A stretch of 64,000 nt of DNA from Dryomyza anilis. Taxonomy: Eukaryota > Arthropoda > Insecta > Diptera > Dryomyzidae. Positions 11,206-25,059 of the stretch are shown piece after piece (position 1 is the stretch's first letter; each line of letters opens with the position of its first letter). Below the pieces are notes generated by a model. That model searched no databases and was not told where the DNA came from. It worked only from the letters and a program-made list of their open reading frames with translations. The stretch lies in contig OX638130.1 in the NCBI GenBank assembly GCA_951804985.1, positions 38,092,894 through 38,156,893 of the forward strand. Reading direction: 5' to 3'. The position numbers were made by a program, and so were the translations under genes.

Positions 11206-11922
11206 CAATCACTGCTCAACCAGATTACACGAAAATAGTCAAACATAACACGGTTCACAGAATTGAAATTAAAGGCATATTACCATACTCAAAAACAAGA
11301 CGATTAGACCCAATTAAATTAAAAATAGCAAAATCAGACTTTGAGTACTTAGTGGAAATTCTCCTATCGCATCACCACTTCATTTAGTTCAAAAGAAAGA
11401 ACCCAGTGATTGGAGACCATGTGGCGATTATAGGAGATTGAACTATATTACAGTTCCTGATCGGTATCGACTTCCGCACATTCACGATTTGAGTATTGAA
11501 CTCAAAAATAAAACTATATTCTCAAAAATTGATTTAGTCCGAGCATATCATCAGATCCCCATGTCCGAAGAGGATGTGCACAAAACAGCCATAACAACAC
11601 CTTTTGGTATGTTTGAATTTGTGCGAATGCCTTTCGGACTACGTAATATTGCTCAAACCTTTCAACGTTTTATTAACGAAGTTTTTTCCGGCATTGACTT
11701 TGTGTTTACTTACGTTGACGATATATTAGTTGCAAGTGATAATACAAATGGCCATATACAACATTTGAAAACAATTTTTACTCGTTTAGAACAATATGGA
11801 TTAAACATTAAATCATCAAAGTGTATTTTTGGCGTTTCTTTAGATGATTTCTTAAGTTACCAAATTTCAAACAACGGAATACAATGTGATTCCAAAACTC
11901 CTTCTAAGCAATGCAAAGTATA
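11206..11922 (+). pseudogene. Gypsy RT fragment with 22-bp deletion, unit C
   Basis: The 22 bp after 'gtggaaatt' (11360) are missing between two 'aaatt' words, shifting the frame ahead of the WRPCGDYRR motif. The remainder is open from 11438 (no ATG) to 11920 and keeps YVDD. The same deletion is in D and E. Confidence 0.88.
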
Positions 11923-12027
11923 ATATTTTAAACATTTGGTATGCTTTTGTGCTTTGAAATTCTGAAATAAATAATAGCTCTCTTCCAACATTCCTTCTCC
12001 TTAATGCAGACAATGATAACTAAACAA

Positions 12028-12193
12028 TTTTTATACCCTACACCTATGAGGTAGATGGTATATTAACTTTGTGCATATATTGTAACGCCTCTCAAGAGGC
12101 GTGTCGGGTATGGAAAAGTATATATATTCTTGATCAGCACCACTACCCGAGTCCGTTTAGCTATGTCCGTCTGTCTGTCCGTCTGTCTTGCTA
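12028..12193 (+). mobile_element. DINE-like Helitron 5' segment, unit C
   Basis: Same as unit B but with one GTCC repeat fewer in the microsatellite. Confidence 0.75.
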
Positions 12194-13055
12194 CACAATC
12201 GGCAGCATCTCGATTACCCATCGACGCCAAAACATATTTGCAAATGCTTCGCTCTGATGTAAGCACATTTTGAAGTTAATATTTTCTAGATTACAAAATG
12301 GTTTCGATCCATTGGAGCTTCGAAGTAAGATGTCTCCGATACCTCCACATACAGCTACGGATCCCATTCGAAAGTTGAACAATATGCGAACCAGTGGTTT
12401 GAGTAGGTCTGGCCTTTTAACAAAAAATCATTAAGTGCATATCCAGCTGTTTTTGCGGCAGCATCGCAATAAGCAATGAGTTTAAAGTTCGAAAAATTTG
12501 GAGAATTTTCTTTTACAACCAGTTTGGATGTAATGTCATGATCATGCCGAAGAAATGAATGTTATTCCAACGTTGGTTTTCGAAGTTAAAAAAACTTGAC
12601 ACAAAATTCACTACACAAAATTACTCAGTGGCAACCCAGTGACGTGATAAATTAAATGTCAACAAGAAAATTTTAATTTTTTTTCACCACTACATATGCG
12701 CCACTGCACTCGCACAATCAGTGAGATCATTGTTTTTCGCTTGAAACAGACAAATCAATTATTATATAAGTGCAGGTCCAAACACGAAAGTCATTCCGAG
12801 AATTCTACTGCACGGAAAATGCACGATGAGCTGATATACAATATAAGGTTTACGAATACGTTTATGAAATAGTAGTATTTTTCATTCATACGCAGACAAC
12901 ATTGATATTTTACGCGAACCTGGCAATGTTATACATCGCTGTGGCGGAATTGGATTCACTGGTTCGCGGCACGTCGTGGATTTTACAAGAAGTTCCTGTG
13001 CACTGCCACTGGTACAGGTGCTGTTGCAGCTTTAGAACATACTTTAATTCCTTTT

Positions 13056-13401
13056 AATATATAGTATAATAACTTATATGCGTTTTCTTTTATTTGATAT
13101 TTTAATCTTTAATTAGGAAAATATATGCGCTTGAATTCAAGTGTAATTTAAAGGTCGAATCACATTTTATTTATAGCTTACAATTAAGTTAAACCTCGAA
13201 TGTATATTGAATGTCGGAATTCAAGTTTAGGTAATGGCTAGATTCAATTGGATAAAAAGCTACCAGTTTTACTGGAAAACACTATGGTTTTCAAACTTAC
13301 AATTACAAAAAGTTGAACGCTTTTCTCCAGTGAAAGCTTCGATATCCATGTTCAATATGCATTCGATAATCACTTAATATCCAGGTTTTTGGCTTATTGG
13401 G
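13056..13401 (+). repeat. Element X, unit C
   Basis: Nearly identical to the copy in unit B, ending at 'ggcttattggg'. Confidence 0.8.
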
Positions 13402-13770
13402 ATCACACACGAGTCGTATTTGGTTTGGTTTGTGAGGGTTGTGAACGATGAATATTGGAAGATACCAAACTTTTCCACCAATTTGATTGATAGCATCAGT
13501 ACGTAGCTGAACCGCACAACGCTTCAGAACTAAATTATTAATTTGTTGTTTTATATTTTCGGCTAGTTTTGGATATTTTTCAATTTTACGCTGAAGACAT
13601 CGCATGCGAATCATTGCAGTCGGGAGACTATTTGGTAATTTCGGTGCGTCGTTCTTCCAGAGTGAACCCACAGTGTAGTTACTATTCTTAAATTCACAAG
13701 TGTTGCTCAAAATACTAATGGCTCGCTGATCTTCTTTGCACATAGGTGTTATTTTTGAATCTGGTTCCAA
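13303..13770 (-). pseudogene. BEL/Pao reverse transcriptase fragment, unit C
   Basis: 155 codons, same protein as in unit B. The X-encoded C-terminus is kept. Confidence 0.85.
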
Positions 13771-13889
13771 CCTCCTTCGCGAACCTTTAATGAAACTGTT
13801 AAATTATGGTTATTAATTCCAATTATAATTGTAGGTACTGCATGCTTGTACGACTGAAGGGGCAAATCTTTAAGATATGGATACTTCTC

Positions 13890-14397
13890 TTATATTATAG
13901 AAACTACCATTGATTCAGCAGACATATTTAAGTTTTTTACAGTATGAACATTGCGCAGTGGGTACGTTTTCGAATTAAGCATTTGCGAAGAAATTTTTAA
14001 GTATATTCGCCTTGAATTTTCATCATATCGAGAAACATCCCCGGTACAGCGAATGCACAGCGATTCTGCGCTGCCTCTTTCGCCCAATTCGTTTTTCTAT
14101 AAGCGTAAGCGAGCAACCGTCATCCATGAATGCGAAAGTAGAAATGGTTTTGGTTTTCCCATATAACGTCACTGGTAAAATTCGAAAAAATGAACTGTCA
14201 ACCGAACTGCGATGACTGTTGAACGTAGGGGCAACCGCTGCTGAAGACTCTGCAGAATTGTGAAGTAACATATGCTTAAATGTGCATCCACCTACGCCGC
14301 ACACCTTGTTACTCCAACACCGACGTTGATGCCTGCCCAGGCATTGACGGTACATTTTTTTTGACATCACGACGTCCCATTTCTCGTTAATTGACAA
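13890..14397 (-). pseudogene. BEL/Pao zinc-knuckle and protease, unit C
   Basis: Open for 124 codons from 14397 to 14023, with the DDG motif followed by IEKRIGRKRQRR. The frame then departs from the SRYDEN linker. Confidence 0.8.
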
Positions 14398-14419
14398 ATC
14401 TTTAAACTGCTGACATTGG

Positions 14420-15300
14420 TATATTTTATGAGCGTTGCTCTGCTGGTTCTTTTAATGACGACATTCGATGCATGTGTGCATTTAAATGCGCATTTTTGCG
14501 AAAAGATTTGTTGTCTTCGACTTATGAAAATACTGTCGTAGCAGCCACTCCGAGAAATCCTACAAATTTGGAGTGCTTATAACTTTTGGAATATGGTGCC
14601 ATATTCAGCATTGTATCAGGGTCAAGCTTCTCTGCAAACTCATGCAAAAGAGTTGGATTATTTAAATACTCATTAAGCTGGCTCGCACGCATTGTAGCGC
14701 AAATATTTTTTACAGCAAATGCGAATTCAATTAGCAGCTCAATTTGCCTCTTGGTGATGGCAACTTACGCGCTTTGTCAATTAATGTTTTTAAGATAAGC
14801 TCCGGACGCCCAAAATACATTTTAAGCGTTCGTTGAACATCTGGCACCATGTCAGGTATTGTCCCTTGCCTTGCCATATAAACACTTTTGCAACCGTATT
14901 AAATTTTCAACCGTATTGAAAATCAACTTTAGTACTCTGCTCGAATGCGCTTATAAATAGTGGCCAGTCTCGGGGGTCTCCTCCAAATGATGGCAAATCT
15001 TTAGAAACCGCATGTTGTGCCGCCAATTCTGTTGTTGTTAAGCTCCCAGCTTCGTTATATGTGTGCATATTTATAGGCATTGGTGTGCTGTGGTTCTCGG
15101 GAATGGCAAAGGTATGTGCCTGCTGCGCGTGTGCTGACCGAATATATGTAGTGTGTAGAATTTGCGCATGTTGTCGATACTCTGCAGGTTGCTCAACATT
15201 TTGAGCTGTATCTTCCTCGCTTCGAACCCTTTGCTTTCTCACGCACGTGGTGTTTCAGCTTCGCACTCATCTTCTGTATCAGATCTACCTAAAATTTCAT
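14420..15300 (-). pseudogene. BEL/Pao gag remnant, unit C
   Basis: Open part 14907-15242, same as unit B. A private 31-bp loss at 14542 removes part of the C-terminal gag. Confidence 0.8.
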
Positions 15301-15456
15301 ACTTGCGGCGCAAACATTAACACGTGTACAGATCGCTTTTGTGTTATGCATGAACCTACGTAAGTGGGCCTTGCCAATTTGCACTCGGGAGCATTCTTCT
15401 TGCTCTCGTTGTGCTTCCGAACGGAAACAACGAATACCCCGAACTAATCTTCGGAC

Positions 15457-16080
15457 ACACATTTTTGAAGGCCGTAAGTTTGCTATCGGACTCTGATTTA
15501 CCCCGAAGCTTACCGTCGGTCACTTAATACATAGGGGCTTTCTTTCGGACTCTAATTACAACGAAGCTTGCTACCGAAACCGATTTACATCGAAACATGC
15601 ATTCGGACCCGATTTGCACCGAAGCTTGTTATCGAACCCGATTTATTCCGAAGCTTATCTTCGTACCCGATTTACATCGAAACTTGCATTCGGACCCGAT
15701 TTACAACGAAGCTTCTTATCGAACCCGATTTATTCCGAAGCTTATCTTCGTACCCGATTTACATCGAAACTTGCATTCGGACCCGATTTACACCGAAGCT
15801 TCTTATCGAACCCGATTTATTCCGAAGCTTATCTTCGTACCCGATTTACATCGAAACTTGCATTCGGACCCGATTTACACCGAAGCTCGTTATCGAACCC
15901 GATTTATTCCGAAGCTTATCTTCGTACTCGACTTACATCGAGACTTGTATTCGGACTCGATTTACACCGAAGCTTGTAATCGAACCCAATTTATACCGAA
16001 GTTTATTATTGTATCCAATTTACATCGAGCCTCGCTTACGGACCCGATTTACCCCGAAGCTTGCTCTCGAACGTAAGAGA
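15457..16080. repeat. 29-bp minisatellite, unit C
   Basis: Same copy number and order as unit B. Single substitutions only (for example 'cgaaacatgc' at 15592). Confidence 0.93.
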
Positions 16081-16515
16081 CAACCGTGTTATATTTAATT
16101 AAAACATTGTTTAGAAATATAAAAACAGATAATTGCCTATTAAAACCATCGTGTTATTTCTTTTGGTGAGGGTTTGTGGATTCCTTCATCGAACTCTGGA
16201 GCGGCTGAGTTTTTTAAGAAATGTTGAAAATAAAGACCAGTTTTTAGAGCTGCGCTGTCTTTTTTATTATTCCTTCGTACAACTAAATGTTCAGCTTAAA
16301 AATTCTAAATACAATTACAATTTATTATAAAATAGCCAAGTTTTTCTCTTATTTCAATTTACCTTGGTCTCTCAGCAAATCTTATTTAAGCAAGAATTCA
16401 ATGATGAGTGATTTAAAGCAAAGAAAATGTCAAATTAATTTGCAATCGTACTGTGTTGCATTTTTCGCATTGTGGAGTAGATTTGTTTTAAGTAATTTAG
16501 GTAACAGTTAGAATT

Positions 16516-17232
16516 CAATCACTGCTCAACCAGATTACACGAAAATAGTCAAACATAACACGGTTCACAGAATTGAAATTAAAGGCATATTACCATACTC
16601 AAAAACAAGACGATTAGACCCAATTAAATTAAAAATAGCAAAATCAGACTTTGAGTACTTAGTGGAAATTCTCCTATCGCATCACCACTTCATTTAGTTC
16701 AAAAGAAAGAACCCAGTGATTGGAGACCATGTGGCGATTATAGGAGATTGAACTATATTACAGTTCCTGATCGGTATCGACTTCCGCACATTCACGATTT
16801 GAGTATTGAACTCAAAAATAAAACTATATTCTCAAAAATTGATTTAATCCGAGCATATCATCAGATCCCCATGGCCGAAGAGGATGTGCACAAAACAGCC
16901 ATAACAACACCTTTTGGTATGTTTGAATTTGTGCGAATGCCTTTCGGACTACGTAATATTGCTCAAACCTTTCAACGTTTTATTAACGAAGTTTTTTCCG
17001 GCATTGACTTTGTGTTTACTTACGTTGACGATATATTAGTTGCAAGTGATAATACAAATGGCCATATACAACATTTGAAAACAATTTTTACTCGTTTAGA
17101 ACAATATGGATTAAACATTAAATCATCAAAGTGTATTTTTGGCGTTTCTTTAGATGATTTTTTAAGTTACCAAATTTCAAACAACGGAATACAATGTGAT
17201 TCCAAAACTCCTTCTAAGCAATGCAAAGTATA
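16516..17232 (+). pseudogene. Gypsy RT fragment with 22-bp deletion, unit D
   Basis: Deletion at 16670. Open from 16748 with YVDD kept. One V to I change lies in the [10 protein letters not shown] motif. Confidence 0.88.
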
Positions 17233-17336
17233 ATATTTTAAACATTTGGTATGCTTTTGTGCTTTGAAATTCTGAAATAAATAATAGCTCTCTTCCAACA
17301 TTCCTTCTCCTTAATGCAGACAATGATAACTAAACA

Positions 17337-17510
17337 ATTTTTATACCCTACACCTATGAGGTAGATGGTATATTAACTTTGTGCATATATTGTAACGCCT
17401 CTCAAGAGGCGTGTCGGGTATGGAAAAGTATATATATTCTTGATCAGCACCACTACCCGAGTCCGTTTAGCTATGTCCGTCTGTCTGTCCGTCCGTCTGT
17501 CTTGCTACAC
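17337..17510 (+). mobile_element. DINE-like Helitron 5' segment, unit D
   Basis: Same as unit B, with the full GTCC microsatellite. Confidence 0.75.
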
Positions 17511-18389
17511 AATCGGCAGCATCTCGATTACCCATCGACGCCAAAACATATTTGCAAATGCTTCGCTCTGATGTAAGCACATTTTGAAGTTAATATTTTC
17601 TAGATTACAAAATGGTTTCGATCCATTGGAGCTTCGAAGTAAGATGTCTCCGATACCTCCACATACAGCTACGGATCCCATTCGAAAGTTGAACAATATG
17701 CGAACCAGTGGTAGGTTTAGGTAGGTCTGGCCTTTTAACAAAAAATTATAATTATAGTGCAAAATTATAGTGCATATCCTGCTGTTTTTGCGGCAGCATC
17801 GCAATAAGCAATGAGTTTAAAGTTCGAAAAATTTGGAGAATTTTCTTTTACAACCAGTTTGGATGTAATGTCATGATCATGCCGAAGAAATGAATGTTAT
17901 TCCAACGTTGGTTTTCGAAGTTAAAAAAACTTGACACAAAATTCACTACACAAAATTACTCAGTGGCAACCCAGTGACGTGATAAATTAAATGTCAACAA
18001 GAAAATTTTAATTTTTTTTCACCACTACATATGCGCCACTGCACTCGCACAATCAGTGAGATCATTGTTTTTCGCTTGAAACAGACAAATCAATTATTAT
18101 ATAAGTGCAGGTCCAAACACGAAAGTCATCCCGAGAATTCTACTGCACGGAAAATGCACGATGAGCTGATATACAATATAAGGTTTACGAATACGTTTAT
18201 GAAATAGTAGTATTTTTCATTCATACGCAGACAACATTGATATTTTACGCGAACCTGGCAATGTTATACATCGCTGTGGCGGAATTGGATTCACTGGTTC
18301 GCGGCACGTCGTGGATTTTACAAGAAGTTCCTGTGCACTGCCACTGGTACAGGTGCTGTTGCAGCTTTAGAACATACTTTAATTCCTTT

Positions 18390-18736
18390 TAATATATAGT
18401 ATAATAACTTATATGCGTTTTCTTTTATTTGATATTTTAATCTTTAATTAGGAAAATATATGCGCTTGAATTCAAGTGTAAAATAAAGGTCGAATCACAT
18501 TTTATTTATAGCTTACAATTAAGTTAAACCTCGAATGTATATTGAATGTCGGAATTCAAGTTTAGGTAATGGCTAGATTCAATTGGATAAAAAGCTACCA
18601 GTTTTACTGGAAAACACTATGGTTTTCAAACTTACAATTACAAAAAGTTGAACGCTTTTCTCCAGTGAAAGCTTCGATATCCATGTTCAATATGCATTCG
18701 ATAATCACTTAATATCCAGGTTTTTGGCTTATTGGG
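18390..18736 (+). repeat. Element X, unit D
   Basis: As in unit B, with 'aaataaagg' in place of 'atttaaagg' near 18481. Confidence 0.8.
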
Positions 18737-19105
18737 ATCACACACGAGTCGTATTTGGTTTGGTTTGTGAGGGTTGTGAACGATGAATATTGGAAGATAC
18801 CAAACTTTTCCACCAATTTGATTGATAGCATCAGTACGTAGCTGAACCGCACAACGCTTCAGTACTAAATTATTAATTTGTTGTTTTATATTTTCGGCTA
18901 GTTTTGGATATTTTTCAATTTTACGCTGAAGACATCGCATGCGAATCATTGCAGTCGGGAGACTATTTGGTAATTTCGGTGCGTCGTTCTTCCAGAGTGA
19001 ACCCACAGTGTAGTTACTATTCTTAAATTCACAAGTGTTGCTCAAAATACTAATGGCTCGCTGATCTTCTTTGCACATAGGTGTTATTTTTGAATCTGGT
19101 TCCAA
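18638..19105 (-). pseudogene. BEL/Pao reverse transcriptase fragment, unit D
   Basis: 155 codons, same product as in B and C. Confidence 0.85.
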
Positions 19106-19225
19106 CCTCCTTCGCGAACCTTTAATGAAACTGTTAAATTATGGTTATTAATTCCAATTATAATTGTAGGTACTGCATGCTTGTACGACTGAAGGGGGCA
19201 AATCTTTAAGATATGGATACTTCTC

Positions 19226-19733
19226 TTATATTATAGAAACTACCATTGATTCAGCAGACATATTTAAGTTTTTTACAGTATGAACATTGCGCAGTGGGTA
19301 CGTTTTCGAATTAAGCATTTGCGAAGAAATTTTTAAGTATATTCGTCTTGAATTTTCATCATATCGAGAAACATCCCCGGTACAGCGAATGCACAGCGAT
19401 TCTGCGCTGCCTCTTTCGCCCAATTCGTTTTTCTATAAGCGTAAGCGAGCAACCGTCATCCATGAATGCGAAAGTAGAAATGGTTTTGGTTTTCCCATAT
19501 AACGTCACTGGTAAAATTCGAAAAAATGAACTGTCAACCGAACTGCGATGACTGTTGAACGTAGGGGCAACCGCTGCTGAAGACTCTGCAGAATTGTGAA
19601 GTAACATATGCTTAAATGTGCATCCACCTACGCCGCACACCTTGTTACTCCAACACCGACGTTGATGCCTGCCCAGGCATTGACGGTACATTTTTTTTGA
19701 CATCACGACGTCCCATTTCTCGTTAATTGACAA
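19226..19733 (-). pseudogene. BEL/Pao zinc-knuckle and protease, unit D
   Basis: Open for 124 codons from 19733 as in C, then broken before the linker. A single extra G at about 19197 lies just to the left of it. Confidence 0.8.
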
Positions 19734-19749
19734 ATCTTTAAACTGCTGA

Positions 19750-20670
19750 CATTGGTATATTTTATGAGCGTTGCTCTGCTGGTTCTTTTAATGACGACAT
19801 TCGATGCATGTGTGCATTTAAATGCGCATTTTTGCGAAAAGATTTGTTGTCTTCGACTTATGAAAATACTGTCGTAGCCATTCTACAAGCTGCCTCTGCT
19901 ATGTTATACAGCCACTCCGAGAAATCCTACAAATTTGGAGTGCTAATAACTTTTGGAATATGGTGCCATATTCAGCATTGTATCAGGGTCAAGCTTCTCT
20001 GCAAACTCATGCAAAAGAGTTGGATTATTTAAATACTCATTAAGCTGGCTCGCACGCATTGTAGCGCAAATATTTTTTACAGCAAATGCGAATTCAATTA
20101 GCAGCTCAATTTGCCTCTTGGTGATGGCAACTTACGCGCTTTGTCAATTAATGTTTTTAAGATAAGCTCCGGACGCCCAAAATACATTTTAAGCGTTCGT
20201 TGAACATCTGGCACCATGTCAGGTATTGTCCCTTGCCTTGCCATATAAACACTTTTGCAACCGTATTAAATTTTCAACCGTATTGAAAATCAACTTTAGT
20301 ACTCTGCTCGAATGCGCTTATAAATAGTGGCCAGTCTCGGGGGTCTCCTCCAAATGATGGCAAATCTTTAGAAACCGCATGTTGTGCCGCCAATTCTGTT
20401 GTTGTTAAGCTCCCAGCTTCGTTATATGTGTGCATATTTATAGGCATTGGTGTGCTGTGGTTCTCGGGAATGGCAAAGGTATGTGCCTGCTGCGCGTGTG
20501 CTGACCGAATATATGTAGTGTGTAGAATTTGCGCATGTTGTCGATACTCTGCAGGTTGCTCAACATTTTGAGCTGTATCTTCCTCGCTTCGAACCCTTTG
20601 CTTTCTCACGCACGTGGTGTTTCAGCTTCGCACTCATCTTCTGTATCAGATCTACCTAAAATTTCATACT
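19750..20670 (-). pseudogene. BEL/Pao gag remnant, unit D
   Basis: Open part 20274-20609, same product as B and C. The 31-bp stretch lost in C is present. Confidence 0.8.
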
Positions 20671-20823
20671 TGCGGCGCAAACATTAACACGTGTACAGAT
20701 CGCTTTTGTGTTATGCATGAACCTACGTAAGTGGGCCTTGCCAATTTGCACTCGGGAGCATTCTTCTTGCTCTCGTTGTGCTTCCGAACGGAAACAACGA
20801 ATACCCCGAACTAATCTTCGGAC

Positions 20824-21447
20824 ACACATTTTTGAAGGCCGTAAGTTTGCTATCGGACTCTGATTTACCCCGAAGCTTACCGTCGGTCACTTAATACATA
20901 GGGGCTTTCTTTCGGACTCTAATTACAACGAAGCTTGCTACCGAAACCGATTTACATCGAAACTTGCATTCGGACCCGATTTGCACCGAAGCTTGTTATC
21001 GAACCCGATTTATTCCGAAGCTTATCTTCGTACCCGATTTACATCGAAACTTGCATTCGGACCCGATTTACAACGAAGCTTCTTATCGAACCCGATTTAT
21101 TCCGAAGCTTATCTTCGTACCCGATTTACATCGAAACTTGCATTCGGACCCGATTTACACCGAAGCTTCTTATCGAACCCGATTTATTCCGAAGCTTATC
21201 TTCGTACCCGATTTACATCGAAACTTGCATTCGGACCCGATTTACACCGAAGCTCGTTATCGAACCCGATTTATTCCGAAGCTTATCTTCGTACTCGACT
21301 TACATCGAGAATTGTATTCGGACTCGATTTACACCGAAGCTTGTAATCGAACCCAATTTATACCGAAGTTTATTATTGTATCCAATTAACATCGAGCCTC
21401 GCTTACGGACCCGATTTACCCCGAAGCTTGCTCTCGAACGTAAGAGA
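20824..21447. repeat. 29-bp minisatellite, unit D
   Basis: Same structure as in B. Private substitutions at the right end ('gagaattgtattc', 'ccaattaacatc') close one of the three open frames early. Confidence 0.93.
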
Positions 21448-21882
21448 CAACCGTGTTATATTTAATTAAAACATTGTTTAGAAATATAAAAACAGATAAT
21501 TGCCTATTAAAACCATCGTGTTATTTCTTTTGGTGAGGGTTTGTGGATTCCTTCATCGAACTCTGGAGCGGCTGAGTTTTTTAAGAAATGTTGAAAATAA
21601 AGACCAGTTTTTAGAGCTGCGCTGTCTTTTTTATTATTCCTTCGTACAACTAAATGTTCAGCTTAAAAATTCTAAATACAATTACAATTTATTATAAAAT
21701 AGCCAAGTTTTTCTCTTATTTCAATTTACCTTGGTCTCTCAGCAAATCTTATTTAAGCAAGAATTCAATGATGAGTGATTTAAAGCAAAGAAAATGTCAA
21801 ATTAATTTGCAATCGTACTGTGTTGCATTTTTCGCATTGTGGAGTAGATTTGTTTTAAGTAATTTAGGTAACAGTTAGAATT

Positions 21883-22599
21883 CAATCACTGCTCAACCAG
21901 ATTACACGAAAATAGTCAAACATAACACGGTTCACAGAATTGAAATTAAAGGCATATTACCATACTCAAAAACAAGACGATTAGACCCAATTAAATTAAA
22001 AATAGCAAAATCAGACTTTGAGTACTTAGTGGAAATTCTCCTATCGCATCACCACTTCATTTAGTTCAAAAGAAAGAACCCAGTGATTGGAGACCATGTG
22101 GCGATTATAGGAGATTGAACTATATTACAGTTCCTGATCGGTATCGACTTCCGCACATTCACGATTTGAGTATTGAACTCAAAAATAAAACTATATTCTC
22201 AAAAATTGATTTAGTCCGAGCATATCATCAGATCCCCATGGCCGAAGAGGATGTGCACAAAACAGCCATAACAACACCTTTTGGTATGTTTGAATTTGTG
22301 CGAATGCCTTTCGGACTACGTAATATTGCTCAAACCTTTCAACGTTTTATTAACGAAGTTTTTTCCGGCATTGACTTTGTGTTTACTTACGTTGACGATA
22401 TATTAGTTGCAAGTGATAATACAAATGGCCATATACAACATTTGAAAACAATTTTTACTCGTTTAGAACAATATGGATTAAACATTAAATCATCAAAGTG
22501 TATTTTTGGCGTTTCTTTAGATGATTTTTTAAGTTACCAAATTTCAAACAACGGAATACAATGTGATTCCAAAACTCCTTCTAAGCAATGCAAAGTATA
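21883..22599 (+). pseudogene. Gypsy RT fragment with 22-bp deletion, unit E
   Basis: Deletion at 22036. Open from 22115 with YVDD kept. Confidence 0.88.
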
Positions 22600-22704
22600 A
22601 TATTTTAAACATTTGGTATGCTTTTGTGCTTTGAAATTCTGAAATAAATAATAGCTCTCTTCCAACATTCCTTCTCCTTAATGCAGACAATGATAACTAA
22701 ACAA

Positions 22705-22875
22705 TTTTTATACCCTACACCTATGAGGTAGATGGTATATTAACTTTGTGCATATATTGTAACGCCTCTCAAGAGGCGTGTCGGGTATGGAAAAGTATAT
22801 ATATTCTTGATCAGCACCACTACCCGAGTCCGTTTAGCTATGTCCGTCTGTCTGTCCGTCCGTCTGTCTTGCTAC
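22705..22875 (+). mobile_element. DINE-like Helitron 5' segment, unit E
   Basis: Same as unit B. The sequence further right (near 23105) carries the short variant shared with C. Confidence 0.75.
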
Positions 22876-23724
22876 ACAATCGGCAGCATCTCGATTACCC
22901 ATCGACGCCAAAACATATTTGCAAATGCTTCGCTCTGATGTAAGCACATTTTGAAGTTAATATTTTCTAGATTACAAAATGGTTTCGATCCATTGGAGCT
23001 TCGAAGTAAGATGTCTCCGATACCTCCACATACAGCTACGGATCCCATTCGAAAGTTGAACAATATGCGAACCAGTGGTAGGTTTAGGTAGGTCTGGCCT
23101 TTTAACAAAAAATCATTAAGTGCATATCCTGCTGTTTTTGCGGCAGCATCGCAATAAGCAATGAGTTTAAAGTTCGAAAAATTTGGAGAATTTTCTTTTA
23201 CAACCAGTTTGGATGTAATGTCATGATCATGCCGAAGAAATGAATGTTATTCCAACGTTGGTTTTCGAAGTTAAAAAAACTTGACACAAAATTCACTACA
23301 CAAAATTACTCAGTGGCAACCCAGTGACGTGATAAATTAAATGTCAACAAGAAAATTTTAATTTTTTTTCACCACTACATATGCGCCACTGCTGATCATT
23401 GTTTTTCGCTTGAAACAGACAAATCAATTAATATATAAGTGCAGGTCCAAACACGAAAGTCATCCCGAGAATTCTACTGCACGGAAAATGCACGATGAGC
23501 TGATATACAATATAAGGTTTACGAATACGTTTATGAAATATTAGTATTTTTCATTCATACGCAGACAACATTGATATTTTACGCGAACCTGGCAATGTTA
23601 TACATCGCTGTGGCGGAATTGGATTCACTGGTTCGCGGCACGTCGTGGATTTTACAAGAAGTTCCTGTGCACTGCCACTGGTGCAGGTGCTGTTGCAGCT
23701 TTAGAACATACTTTAATTCCTTTT

Positions 23725-24070
23725 AATATATAGTATAATAACTTATATGCGTTTTCTTTTATTTGATATTTTAATCTTTAATTAGGAAAATATATGCGCT
23801 TGAATTCAAGTGTAATTTAAAGGTCGAATCACATTTTATTTATAGCTTACAATTAAGTTAAACCTCGAATATATATTGAATGTCGGAATTCAAGTTTAGG
23901 TAATGGCTAGATTCAATTGGATAAAAAGCTACCAGTTTTACTGGAAAACACTATGGTTTTCAAACTTACAATTACAAAAAGTTGAACGCTTTTCTCCAGT
24001 GAAAGCTTCGATATCCATGTTCAATATGCATTCGATAATCACTTAATATCCAGGTTTTTGGCTTATTGGG
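23725..24070 (+). repeat. Element X, unit E
   Basis: As in unit B, with 'tcgaatatatattg' where the others have 'tcgaatgtatattg'. Confidence 0.8.
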
Positions 24071-24765
24071 ATCACACACGAGTCGTATTTGGTTTGGTTT
24101 GTGAGGGTTGTGAACGATGAATATTGGAAGATACCAAACTTTTCCACCAATTTGATTGATAGCATCAGTACGTAGCTGAACCGCACAACGCTTCAGTACT
24201 AAATTATTAATTTGTTGTTTTATATTTTCGGCTAGTTTTGGATATTTTTCAATTTTACGCTGAAGACATCGCATGCGAATCATTGCAGTCGGGAGACTAT
24301 TTGGTAATTTCGGTGCGTCGTTCTTCCAGAGTGAACCCACAGTGTAGTTACTATTCTTAAATTCACAAGTGTTGCTCAAAATACTAATGGCTCGCTGATC
24401 TTCTTTGCACATAGGTGTTATTTTTGAATCTGGTTCCAACCTCCTTCGCGAACCTTTAATGGAACTGTTAAATTATGGTTATTAATTCCAATTATAATTG
24501 TAGGTACTGCATGCTTGTACGACTGAAGGGGCAAATCTTTAAGATATGGATACTTCTCTTTTATTATAGAAACTACCATTGATTCAGCAGACATATTTAA
24601 GTTTTTTACAGTATGAACATTGCGCAGTGGGTACGTTTTCGAATTAAGCATTTGCGAAGAAATTTTTAAGTATATTCGCCTTGAATTTTCATCATATCGA
24701 GAAAACATCCCCGGTACAGCGAATGCACAGCGATTCTGCGTTTTTCTATAAGCGTAAGCGAGCAA
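23972..24765 (-). pseudogene. BEL/Pao protease-RT linker and RT fragment, unit E
   Basis: RT part (23972-24439) as in B. The linker to its right is open to 24765 and shows the family motifs YPYLKDLPLQSYKHAVPTI and LTVPLKVREGGWN. It reads through because 'ttattatag' here replaces the 'atattatag' stop of the other units. A private 21-bp loss near 24740 removes a charged stretch. Confidence 0.83.
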
Positions 24766-25046
24766 CCGTCATCCATGAATGCGAAAGTAGAAATGGTTTT
24801 GGTTTTCCCATATAACGTCACTGGTAAAATTCGAAAAAATGAACTGTCAACCGAACTGCGATGACTGTTGAACGTAGGGGCAACCGCTGCTGAAGACTCT
24901 GCAGAATTGTGAAGTAACATATGCTTAAATGTGCATCCACCTACGCCGCACACCTTGTTACTCCAACACCGACGTTGATGCCTGCCCAGGCATTGACGGT
25001 ACATTTTTTTTGACATCACGACGTCCCATTTCTCGTTAATTGACAA
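24666..25046 (-). pseudogene. BEL/Pao zinc-knuckle and protease, unit E
   Basis: 126 codons with the same Cys/His cluster and DDG motif. The 21-bp loss and an extra A near 24705 alter its C-terminal end. Confidence 0.8.
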
Positions 25047-25059
25047 ATCTTTAAACTGC

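Larger units (their letters stand above)
11206..16515. repeat. Array unit C (5310 bp)
   Basis: Its 78-bp deficit against B is explained by four losses: 22 bp in the gypsy RT (at 11360), 4 bp in the GTCC microsatellite, 21 bp near 12395-12435 and 31 bp at 14542. Confidence 0.93.
16516..21882. repeat. Array unit D (5367 bp)
   Basis: Carries the 22-bp RT deletion like C and E, but the expanded variant near 17750 that is shared with B. This mixed pattern points to recombination between units. Confidence 0.93.
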
